A DNA stretch of 64,000 nucleotides from Nostoc calcicola FACHB-3891 (GTDB lineage: Bacteria > Cyanobacteriota > Cyanobacteriia > Cyanobacteriales > Nostocaceae): positions 1 to 64,000 of the forward strand of contig NZ_JACJRQ010000030.1 of NCBI RefSeq assembly GCF_014697355.1. Direction: 5' to 3'. The notes beneath the pieces are model-generated. The model did no database searches. It was not told the DNA's origin and was given only the letters and a program-made list of their open reading frames with translations. Shown one piece after another: positions 37,195 to 45,705 of this stretch; positions within the stretch are counted from its first letter, which is position 1; each line of letters starts with the position of its first letter. Both the position numbers and the translations under genes were made by a program.

Positions 37195-40182
37195 TTAGCT
37201 GAGAGCAAATTTCACAATCATATCGTTGAAATCTCCATCGCCACCACCAGATAAATCCTCGAAAGCAAAGATATTGTCACCCAGCAAGCGAATGTGGTCG
37301 CGTTTGTCAGAGTTAGCTCCCAAAAATGCAAAATAAACTTTTGGATCGTTATTAGGATTATTATCTACAACAGCATCAGGTCTACTATTTACAATCAGAA
37401 ATGGTGCAAAGATGTCACCACCAGTAAAACTACCAGTAGAGGTGGCCGTACCTTGGTTACTAACTGCTAAGTCAATACCTGCCACACGTTGACGTACAGC
37501 TGCTTGAGTATAACCAGCTTCTCCAGGTAGAATATCTGCATTGCCATCACCATTAATGTCAATCCCACCCTTTTCATCAGTAATTCGATAGAATCCCACA
37601 AAGTTATCAAAAGCAGCTTCTCGGTACACATTAAAATTAACTGTGACTGGTGTCGTGACGCTCCTTAAATCAATTACTTCTCCTTGTGACCTACCTTGCA
37701 GCTTCGTACCTAGAGGTAAATTTTGATTGCTACTTTGAATTTCCACCACCAAATCTTGAAAGTCATTAGTGCTATTACCAGTGCCATCTTCCCAAGCTAA
37801 ACGAAATTGGTCATTGCCCAAATCGGTGACTTTTAAAGTTGCTGTGCTGGCAAACAATACATCTCTAATTGGTTGAATTCCTGAGAGGATGGCATCCGTT
37901 GTACTATTATTTTTTACTAAATAAAATCTCAAATTAGCGCCGTAATTTAATTCTAATGAGCGTGTTAAATCGCTAGGATTAAAACCATTAGGGACGTTAG
38001 TAATAGCAGAGAAAATTACTTGAGCGCGTTCTAGGGCAGCTTGAGTATAACCATCTGTACCAGGAGCAATACCATTAATTGTGCCTGTAGCATCGTCAAC
38101 AATAAATACTCCCAATTCATTGACTTGATTGGAATTGCGTCCTAAAAGAGTGACTTGGAGTGTGATTTTGGTATCATCACCTGTAATATTAAAAATGTCA
38201 TCATCTTTTGTAGTCAGTCTGCTAGGAATGTCAAGGTCATTAACAGCGATCGCCAAGGCTTTTTGGTAAGACAGACCACCTGCATCAGTTGTTTTTACCC
38301 GAATTTTGTAACTTTGTTTAATTTCAAAATCGGGGGAAGTTTTAATTTTTAGTTCATTGCCATCAATAGTGAAGACATCATTATCATCAGCACCATCCCC
38401 ATCTATTAAACTGTAGGTAAAGCTATCATTAACATCAATGTCAGTGGTGGAGAATAAACCAATGGTAGTGAGTGCAGGGCTTTGTTCATCAATATCTGAC
38501 TTGCTTAAGAATAAATCTGTGGGTGCATCGTTGTTGCCGTTGATGGTAATAGCAATATCTTGAAGAACTGTACCATCAACAGATTCCACACTAAAAATTT
38601 CCGTTTTGCTAACGCCTGCACCCAAAAATTGTACGGCACTATTAGCAACGCTGTAATTCCAAGTTCCAGTATCGGTGATATTAAGACTACCAAGATTACC
38701 AGTAGCGGAGGTGACATTGGTATTAAATGTATTGTCGCCAGTATCCACATCAGCCACCGTTAATGTACCCGTGGCAGTTAAATTGGGTGTGCTTGTATCT
38801 TCGGTGACTGCACCTCTGGCTGTACCTGTGATGCTGGCGGTATCATTCACCCCGGTAATGGTGATGGCGATATCAAGGCTTGCTGTACCGTCAGCAGATT
38901 GCACAGTGAAGGTTTCAGTTTTAGTTGCACCTGCACCTAAAAATTGTACGGCACTATTAGCAACGCTGTAATTCCAAGCTCCAGCTGCGGTGATGCTGAG
39001 GCTACCGAGGGTATCGGTGGCTGAGGTGACGGTGGTGTTAAACTGATCTTCGGCGATATCCGCATCAGTGATGCTGAGGTTACCTGTAGCAGTGAGGTTA
39101 CCATTAACCACATTTAAGTCTTCGGTAACGACACCCATGACAATACCACTGATGGTTGCAATGTCGTTGACGGGATTAATCGTAATGGTGAAAGTCTGGG
39201 GGTTAGAACTATCTACCCCTCCATTAACTGTTCCTCCATCATCTTGCAGAATCGCTGTCACAATGGCTGAACCGTTGGCATTTATCGCAGGGGTATAGGT
39301 CAGATTACCAGCAGAATCTATGGCAGGTTGAACGCTAAACAACTCGTTGTTGTCGTTGGTTACCTGGAAGTTAACAATCTGGCTTGCTTCATCAGCCGGG
39401 CCGGGGGAAATGTTGGTTGCCCAATTGGCAACAGTTTGAGCGCCACTGTCCTCAGCAACCGTTTGATTTGACCCTGGTGTAAAGCTGGGAGCATCATTTC
39501 TGTCATTATCGGTAATATTTGCTGTGATAGAACTAATGCTAATTCCGTTATATTTAGCATCGGTACTCGTAGCCGTATGGTTAATGGTTTGAGTGTGAGT
39601 TCCTTCAACAAAAGCATCATCCACTGCGCTGACACTCACCGTCTGCGGCACATTCCAGTTTTGGGGTGTGAAGGTTACAGCGGTGCTGCTGAGGCTTAGT
39701 TGCGCTCCCCCGTCGAGGTTCACTGTTACATTAGCAGTGGGTTGGGATGTTAACACCACCGTGTAAGTATCCGTAGTTCCTGCTTCCGTCACAGAAGTGC
39801 TACCACCGGATTCTGTAATGATTACCCCCGCAGTATCATCGTCTGCGATAGTAACTGAAAAACTTGAAGAAGGGATATTTAACCCGGTGCTTGATGATGC
39901 TTTAATGGTAACTGTGACAGTGCGATCGCCCTGAGCTATAAAATCTTCCTTAGATGCGATGGACACGATAATTGGAGTCGTTAGTCCAGGGGCAGGGACA
40001 ATAATGGGGCTTGGGTCTGTGGTGAAATCATCAGAAATTACCTCAATGGTAACGTTCCCTGTTGAGTTTGACCAAACTGATGCAACTTGGCTTAATACCT
40101 CTCCTTCAGTCACCTGACCACTTATAATAGTTCGGAGGTAAAGTACTTCTGGAACTGAAACATCGATATTTGTAGTAGGCAT
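37195..40182 (-). CDS. VCBS/cadherin-like repeat surface protein with tandem DUF4114 end, 995 aa
   Basis: The N-terminal 220 residues hold two Calx-beta or Big-like domains (ADDDTAGVIITESGGSTSV). A cadherin-like domain follows (about 225-345), then VCBS repeats (about 345-545; [32 protein letters not shown]) and another cadherin-like unit (DLFLSKSDIDEQSP...). Two DUF4114-like units follow, with GTDGYTQAALERAQ and GEAGYTQAAVRQR and the closing FAFEDLSGGGDGDFNDMIVKF. There is no classical signal peptide and no RTX nonapeptides. It shares VCBS sequence with the two RTX proteins downstream in coordinates, so it probably belongs to the same surface-protein set. Confidence 0.8.
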   Translation of the reverse strand: MPTTNIDVSVPEVLYLRTIISGQVTEGEVLSQVASVWSNSTGNVTIEVISDDFTTDPSPIIVPAPGLTTPIIVSIASKEDFIAQGDRTVTVTIKASSSTGLNIPSSSFSVTIADDDTAGVIITESGGSTSVTEAGTTDTYTVVLTSQPTANVTVNLDGGAQLSLSSTAVTFTPQNWNVPQTVSVSAVDDAFVEGTHTQTINHTATSTDAKYNGISISSITANITDNDRNDAPSFTPGSNQTVAEDSGAQTVANWATNISPGPADEASQIVNFQVTNDNNELFSVQPAIDSAGNLTYTPAINANGSAIVTAILQDDGGTVNGGVDSSNPQTFTITINPVNDIATISGIVMGVVTEDLNVVNGNLTATGNLSITDADIAEDQFNTTVTSATDTLGSLSITAAGAWNYSVANSAVQFLGAGATKTETFTVQSADGTASLDIAITITGVNDTASITGTARGAVTEDTSTPNLTATGTLTVADVDTGDNTFNTNVTSATGNLGSLNITDTGTWNYSVANSAVQFLGAGVSKTEIFSVESVDGTVLQDIAITINGNNDAPTDLFLSKSDIDEQSPALTTIGLFSTTDIDVNDSFTYSLIDGDGADDNDVFTIDGNELKIKTSPDFEIKQSYKIRVKTTDAGGLSYQKALAIAVNDLDIPSRLTTKDDDIFNITGDDTKITLQVTLLGRNSNQVNELGVFIVDDATGTINGIAPGTDGYTQAALERAQVIFSAITNVPNGFNPSDLTRSLELNYGANLRFYLVKNNSTTDAILSGIQPIRDVLFASTATLKVTDLGNDQFRLAWEDGTGNSTNDFQDLVVEIQSSNQNLPLGTKLQGRSQGEVIDLRSVTTPVTVNFNVYREAAFDNFVGFYRITDEKGGIDINGDGNADILPGEAGYTQAAVRQRVAGIDLAVSNQGTATSTGSFTGGDIFAPFLIVNSRPDAVVDNNPNNDPKVYFAFLGANSDKRDHIRLLGDNIFAFEDLSGGGDGDFNDMIVKFALS

Positions 40183-40409
40183 TAGCTTTTGTTTCCCTTA
40201 AATTCAGAGTTACAAGTTTGATAGACACTTGTGTAACTTCGTCTAAAGTATGCTGAGTTAAAAAGCCCCCCAGACTTGATTGTGGGTGGTATCAATTTTA
40301 TCCTGGATTAAAAGCTAAAATTGATGCCTAAAAGCCAAGAAATCCCGAATTTTTGACAAAATTGGGGATTTCACATAACAAATTTTATTAGAGTCAAAAC
40401 TATGCTGCT

Positions 40410-40793
40410 TTAAGTTGTAGGCGAAACCGTGCTTTCACGAACAACACGCTTGCGTTGGCGTAATCGGTCGTAGACATCCCTTTTACGAACACCCCCAGCC
40501 ATCTGATACTCATGGCTATTGTTACCAAATTTATAAGCAATGCCATGCAAAAATTTATCAGAATAGTCTGCTAAATCTTTTTCATTTTCCACAATTTTAG
40601 TTAGTAAGACATCAATGGTAGAGAGACTAGTATTGTATTCTTCCAAGTATTTTCTGAGTTGTTCTATTTTTTCATTATAAACTTCAACCGCTAATCCTTC
40701 TCCTACATCAAGAGTTGAATTAATAGATTTAATGCTCGCTAGACGAACTTGAGCTTTATCAAGAACACGTGAATTGCGCTTTGCCCTTGCCAT
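40410..40793 (-). CDS. hypothetical helical protein, 127 aa
   Basis: A basic N-terminus (MARAKRNSRVLDKAQVRLAS) is followed by heptad-like helices (YNEKIEQLRKYLEEYNTSLSTIDVLLTKI), suggesting a coiled coil. A basic end (RKRDVYDRLRQRKRVVRE) could bind nucleic acid. It lies between the DUF4114 protein and the RTX protein on the same strand. I do not recognise a family, though it looks like a protein common in filamentous cyanobacteria. Confidence 0.65.
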   Translation of the reverse strand: MARAKRNSRVLDKAQVRLASIKSINSTLDVGEGLAVEVYNEKIEQLRKYLEEYNTSLSTIDVLLTKIVENEKDLADYSDKFLHGIAYKFGNNSHEYQMAGGVRKRDVYDRLRQRKRVVRESTVSPTT

Positions 40794-40943
40794 AATTAAT
40801 ACTTGCTTGCTACATTTTTCATACTTCTATAGTGGACAATTTTTGAAAAACTTGTCATACGTAAAATTGTTGATTTTTGGGAAAAATTTAAAATTTAATT
40901 AACTGGTGACTGTTGACTGTTGACTGGTGAGATAAGGAGGATG

Positions 40944-41024
40944 GCTTCGCCAAGGGAAAAGGAGAAAGGTTAAAGGGAAAAGGAGGGATCTTTTTTTTCC
41001 TCTTTGCCCTTTGCCCTTTGCCCC
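40944..41024. repeat. hairpin-forming repeat, copy 2
   Basis: GGCTTCGCCAAGGGAAAAGG, AGGTTAAAGGGAAAAGGAGG and then CTTTGCCCTTTGCCC: nearly the same as the element at 19726-19830. It lies in the 0.9-kb gene-free gap between the 127-aa gene and the RTX gene. Confidence 0.75.
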
Positions 41025-41309
41025 ATACCCAATGCCCCATGCCCAAAAACTTAAATGAAGAAGGGAAAAGGGTAAGGGGGAAAGGGGTTTTAGGGTTCCC
41101 CGCAATTAAGATAGGGGTTTCAAGCATAGACGCTGATTTAGAGTCGCACTACGTGTCTCCTAAATCTTCTTTTAATATTCTCCGCAATTAAGATAGGGGC
41201 TTTGTACCTTATGGGGAAAAGTTTTACTCTTTTTTCCTTTACCCCTTCCCCTTTCCCCTTTTCCCCTTCTTGGTAAAAATAGGTGTGAGGCAAGTTTGTG
41301 TTTGAGAAC

Positions 41310-41505
41310 ATCAAGACGGAAGCTGTTGCAGTTTGCGCGTAATACTGAAACGTCAAGACAGAAGCTCTTACAAGCAAAAGGGAAGCTATTGCAGTCTGCG
41401 TGTAATACCGAAACGTCAAGACAAAAGCTCTTACAACCAAGGCGGAAGCTGTTGCAGTCTGCGCGTAATACCAAAACGTCAAGACAGAAGCTCTTACAGT
41501 CTGCA
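41310..41505. repeat. 63-base minisatellite, about three units
   Basis: CGTCAAGACAGAAGCTCTTAC recurs at 41351, 41414 and 41477, a period of 63 bases, with GGAAGCTGTTGCAGTCTGCG between copies and a partial unit from 41310. Because 63 is a multiple of three, several frames stay open and give repetitive Cys/Ser-rich translations (CKSFCLDV). I see no evidence that it is translated. Confidence 0.8.
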
Positions 41506-41704
41506 TGTAATAGCATTTTGCGTTCTAAAACGTAATTTTTCCCGTAGGGAGATGGGGAATAGAAATTACGTCTAATGTGAATTATCCAAATCAACGAAAT
41601 ATCAACAATTATTCATCCTGTAGAGACGTTGCATTGCAACGTCTCCACAACCGTTAACCGTCAACCGTCTTCTATGGAATATTTTTTGACATCAAAGTCC
41701 CTGA

Positions 41705-44700
41705 TTAAGAAGCGATCGCTAAATTATTAAGATTGCCGTTATAACCAGTAATCTCGATAATTGAGTCGCTGCTGGCAGAGAAACCAGAGGTGGCATCGTT
41801 GAGGGCTAAAAAGGTACGGCTACCAAAGCTAAAGGTAGCAGCACCCTTAGCTGCAAAATTAGTCTTAGTTAACAGTGCCCCCACACCTGCGGCATCCAGG
41901 CTACTGGCTGTCCCCAACTTCTTGACATCGGCAGCCTTGACGCCATAGACGCCAGCAATCACATCCGTGCCAATTTTCAAATCGGTGATGCGGTCAAAGT
42001 TACTCAGCAGAGAATCAGCAAAACCAAAGCAGAAAGTATCATTGCCATTGCCTCCAGTCAAGGTATCAGCACCAGCATCGCCTACTAACACATCATTACC
42101 ATTGCCACCGATGAGGATATCGTTACCAAAACCGCCGAACAGAATATCATCATCATTGCCACCGATAAGGCTATCGTTACCCAAACCGCCGAACAGAATA
42201 TCATCGTCATTGCCACCGATGAGGGTATCGTTGCCTAGAATGCCAAACAGAGTATCATTGCCATTGCCACCATCGAGGTAATCAGCACCGTTATTACCGA
42301 TGAGCAGATCTCTACAATTACCACCAGTTTGACCAGTATTAATTAACACGCTAACATTGCCTTGGCTAATGCCACCATTGCCATCACTTAGGGTGTAGTT
42401 AAAGCTGCCATTGCCTGTACTGGTGGGATTAAAGGTTATAGTGCCGTTGTTATTAAAGGTGACAGTACCACCCACCGCATTACTCACCCCGGTAATGGAC
42501 AACACATCACCCTGGTCTACATCGCTGTCGTTGGCAAGTAGGCTAGCAACAGAAATTGTCAGTGGTGTACCTTGGTTAGCTGTAAAAGAGTCACTACCTG
42601 CTACTGGAGTATCATTCACCCCGGTAATGGTGATGGCGATCTCAAGGCTTGCTGTACCATCAGCGGATTGCACCGTGAAGGTTTCAGTTTTAGTTGCACC
42701 TGCACCTAAAAATTGCACGGCACTATTGGCAACGCTGTAATTCCAAGTGCCAGTATTGCTGATGGTAAGACTACCCAAGTTGCCTGTGCCTGTAACTGTA
42801 GTCTTAAAGGTGTTGTCGCCATCCACATCAGCCACCGTTAATGTACCCGTGGCGGTTAAATTGGGGGTGCTTGTATCTTCGGTAACTGCCCCTGTGGTTG
42901 TACCTGTGATGCTGGCGGTGTCATTTACCCCGGTAATGGTGACGGTGATATCAAGGCTTGCTGTGCCGTCAGCAGATTGCACGGTGAAGGTTTCAGTTTT
43001 AGTTGCACCAGCACCTAAAAATTGCACGGCACTATTAGCAACACTGTAATTCCAAGTGCCAGTATCGCTGATGGTCAGACTACCAAGGTTACCGCTAGCG
43101 GAGGTGACATTGGTATTAAATGTGTTGTCGCCAGTATCCGCATCAGCCACCGTTAATGTACCCGTGGCGGTTAAATTGGGGGTGCTTGTATCTTCGGTAA
43201 CTGCCCCTGTGGTTGTACCCGTGATGCTGGCGGTGTCATTTACCCCGGTAATGGTGATGGTGATATCAAGGCTTGCTGTGCCGTCAGCAGATTGCACAGT
43301 GAAGGTTTCAGTTTTAGTTGTACCAGCACCTAAAAATTGTACGGCACTATTAGCAACGCTGTAATTCCAAGCTCCAGCTGCGGTGATGCTGAGACTACCA
43401 AGATTACCGCTAGCGGAGGTGACATTGGTATTGAATGTGTTGTCGCCATTATCCGCATCAGCCACCGTTAATGTACCCGTGGCGGTTAAATTGGGGGTGC
43501 TTGTATCTTCAGTAACTGCCCCTGTGGCTGTACCCGTGATGCTGGCGGTATCATTCACTCCGGTAATAGTGATGGCGATCTCTTGGGCAGTACCGTCAGC
43601 AGATTGCACAGTGAAGGTTTCAGTTTTAGTTGCACCTGCACCCAAAAATTGCACTGCACTATTGGCAACGGTGTAATTCCAAGTGCCAGTATCAGTGATA
43701 TTAAGACTACCCAAATTGCCTGCGGCAGAGGTAACAGTGGTGTTAAATTTGTTCTCCCCTGTATCGACATCGTTGACGCTGAGGTTGCCTGTTACTGTCA
43801 AATTAGGCGTACTAGCATTTTCGGTAACTGCCCCTGTGGCTGTACCCGTGATGCTGGCGGTATCATTCACTCCGGTAATAGTGATGGTGATATCTTGGCT
43901 GTCTGTACCATCAGCAGATTGCACAGTGAAGGTTTCAGTTTTAGTTGCACCTGCACCTAAAAATTGCACTGCACTATTAGCAACGCTGTAATTCCAAGTT
44001 CCAGTATCGGTGATGGTCAGACTACCCAGGTTGCCTGTGCCTGTAACTGTAGTCTTAAATCTGTTTTCCCCAGTATCCACATCAGCCACCGCTAATGTAC
44101 CCGTGGCGGTTAAATTGGGGGTGTTTGTATCTTCGGTGACTGCTGCTGTGGCTGTACCTGTAATGGTAGCCGCATCATTTACCCCAGTAATGGTGACGAC
44201 AATGTTTTGACTAGCAGTGCCATCAAAAGATTGTACGGTGAAGGTTTCAGTTTTGGTGACCCCTGCACCCAGAAATTGCACTGCACTATTGGCAACGCTG
44301 TAATTCCAACTTCCAGTATCGGTGATGGTCAGACTACCCAGGTTGCCTGTGCCTGTAACTGTAGTCTTAAATCTGTTTTCCCCAGTATCCACATCAGCCA
44401 CCGCTAATGTACCCGTGGCAGTTAAATTGGGGGTGCTTGTATCTTCGGTAACTGCCCTTGTGGCTATACCTGTGATGCTGGCGGTGTCATTTACCCCAGT
44501 AATGGTGATGGTGGCAGTGGCACTAGCTGTGCCGCCTCTGCCATCGCTGATGGTGTAGTTAAAGGATGTGGTAGCATTGGTTCCTTGAGGTAAGTAATCG
44601 TAGCCATCTGTAAGGGCAGCAGTTCCATTGGTGGGGTCAAAGGTAAAAGTACCGTTGGCATTCACCGTAAGTTTACCGTTGCCGAGGTTAATTTGAGTAC

Positions 44701-45667
44701 CGACATTAGCAGCACTGCCGTTAACCGCAGTCACTGTCAAAGGATTACCATCTGGGTCGCTGTCATTGCTGAGGACATTGCCGTTGAAGACGGTGTTTTC
44801 GTTGGTGCTGGGGGCATCGTTGTTGGCGGTGGGTGGGCGATTCGGGTTGTTGTAGAATAACACGGTATTGCCGTAAGTATTTCCAACTAAGGCATCGAGG
44901 TCGCCATCACCATCGATATCGGCAAAGGTGGGCGCAGAAAAAGACCCGACATCGCTCAGTCCGAAGGGGTTGGTGCTGAGCGTGGCAAACTGGGGATTGG
45001 AGGCAGACCCGGTGTTGCGGAAAAACAGGGTATTGCCGCTCCGGTCTCCGACAAAGGCATCAAGGTCGCCATCGCCATCGATATCGACTAAGCTGGGTGT
45101 GGCAAGATTTCCCACCTTGCTCAGTCCGAAGGGGTTGGTGATAGCAGCAGCAAAGCTGGGGGCGGTGGTACTACCAGTGTTGCGGAAGAATATGATATCC
45201 CCGGCACTATTCCCCAAAAACACATCGAGGTCGCCATCACCGTCGATATCGCCAAAGCTAGACGAGGCATTCGACCCCACATCGGTCAGCCCAAAGGGGT
45301 TGGTGCTGGGGGTGGCAAAGCTGGGGGCGGTGGCACTACCAGTGTTGCGGTAGAAGAAGGTATTACCGACACCATTCACCACAAAGGCATCGAGGTCGCC
45401 ATCCCTGTCAATATCAACAAAGGTCGGCGAGGCAGAACCCACCCCAACATTGGTCAGCCCGAAGGGATTGGTGCTGGGGGTGGCAAAGCTGGGGGCGGTG
45501 GCACTACCAGTGTTGCGGTAGAAGAAGGTATTACCGCCACTATTGCCTACGAAGGCATCGAGGTCGCCATCCCTGTCAATATCGACAAAGGTGGGTCTAG
45601 CACCAAATCCCACGTCCGTCAATCCAAAGGGGTTGTCACCAGCGCGAGAAAAGATAGGGTCAGCCAT
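41705..45667 (-). CDS. FG-GAP/VCBS/RTX surface protein with bluetail end, 1320 aa
   Basis: Five 55-residue FG-GAP-like repeats (NPFGLTDVG... [13 protein letters not shown]) occupy about 1-285. A cadherin-like unit (about 285-395) and six VCBS repeats of about 100 residues follow (about 395-1000; [31 protein letters not shown]), then another cadherin-like unit. Calcium-binding RTX repeats ([20 protein letters not shown]) fill about 1105-1205. The last 110 residues ([36 protein letters not shown]) match what I know as the cyanobacterial 'bluetail' domain. No signal peptide is present; the RTX end points to type I secretion. An AGGAG site precedes the ATG. The glycosyltransferase gene ends 38 bases upstream. 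Confidence 0.85.
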   Translation of the reverse strand: MADPIFSRAGDNPFGLTDVGFGARPTFVDIDRDGDLDAFVGNSGGNTFFYRNTGSATAPSFATPSTNPFGLTNVGVGSASPTFVDIDRDGDLDAFVVNGVGNTFFYRNTGSATAPSFATPSTNPFGLTDVGSNASSSFGDIDGDGDLDVFLGNSAGDIIFFRNTGSTTAPSFAAAITNPFGLSKVGNLATPSLVDIDGDGDLDAFVGDRSGNTLFFRNTGSASNPQFATLSTNPFGLSDVGSFSAPTFADIDGDGDLDALVGNTYGNTVLFYNNPNRPPTANNDAPSTNENTVFNGNVLSNDSDPDGNPLTVTAVNGSAANVGTQINLGNGKLTVNANGTFTFDPTNGTAALTDGYDYLPQGTNATTSFNYTISDGRGGTASATATITITGVNDTASITGIATRAVTEDTSTPNLTATGTLAVADVDTGENRFKTTVTGTGNLGSLTITDTGSWNYSVANSAVQFLGAGVTKTETFTVQSFDGTASQNIVVTITGVNDAATITGTATAAVTEDTNTPNLTATGTLAVADVDTGENRFKTTVTGTGNLGSLTITDTGTWNYSVANSAVQFLGAGATKTETFTVQSADGTDSQDITITITGVNDTASITGTATGAVTENASTPNLTVTGNLSVNDVDTGENKFNTTVTSAAGNLGSLNITDTGTWNYTVANSAVQFLGAGATKTETFTVQSADGTAQEIAITITGVNDTASITGTATGAVTEDTSTPNLTATGTLTVADADNGDNTFNTNVTSASGNLGSLSITAAGAWNYSVANSAVQFLGAGTTKTETFTVQSADGTASLDITITITGVNDTASITGTTTGAVTEDTSTPNLTATGTLTVADADTGDNTFNTNVTSASGNLGSLTISDTGTWNYSVANSAVQFLGAGATKTETFTVQSADGTASLDITVTITGVNDTASITGTTTGAVTEDTSTPNLTATGTLTVADVDGDNTFKTTVTGTGNLGSLTISNTGTWNYSVANSAVQFLGAGATKTETFTVQSADGTASLEIAITITGVNDTPVAGSDSFTANQGTPLTISVASLLANDSDVDQGDVLSITGVSNAVGGTVTFNNNGTITFNPTSTGNGSFNYTLSDGNGGISQGNVSVLINTGQTGGNCRDLLIGNNGADYLDGGNGNDTLFGILGNDTLIGGNDDDILFGGLGNDSLIGGNDDDILFGGFGNDILIGGNGNDVLVGDAGADTLTGGNGNDTFCFGFADSLLSNFDRITDLKIGTDVIAGVYGVKAADVKKLGTASSLDAAGVGALLTKTNFAAKGAATFSFGSRTFLALNDATSGFSASSDSIIEITGYNGNLNNLAIAS
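42615..44510. repeat. six near-identical VCBS-coding repeats, about 300-315 bases each
   Basis: The segments GTATCTTCGGTAACTGCCCC, GATTGCACAGTGAAGGTTTC and GCAACGCTGTAATTCCAAG recur every 300-315 bases within the RTX gene. Similar units occur in the genes at 37195 and 50540. Confidence 0.8.
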
Positions 45668-45705
45668 GTTTTTTCTCCTTGAAGTTTAAGTGAACGATTT
45701 TAGGA

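Noticed and set aside
41310-41505. CRISPR-like periodic repeats
   Set aside because: The units are contiguous 63-base tandem copies without unique spacers, and no cas genes are in the window.
41172-41594. 140-codon minus-strand frame with Cys-rich repeats
   Set aside because: It is the translation of the 63-base minisatellite and then of a G-rich intergenic tract (GKGERGRGKGKK); no start signal.
42411-44558. Series of plus-strand frames of about 100 codons inside the RTX gene
   Set aside because: They recur with the VCBS repeat period and are antisense shadows of the minus-strand gene.
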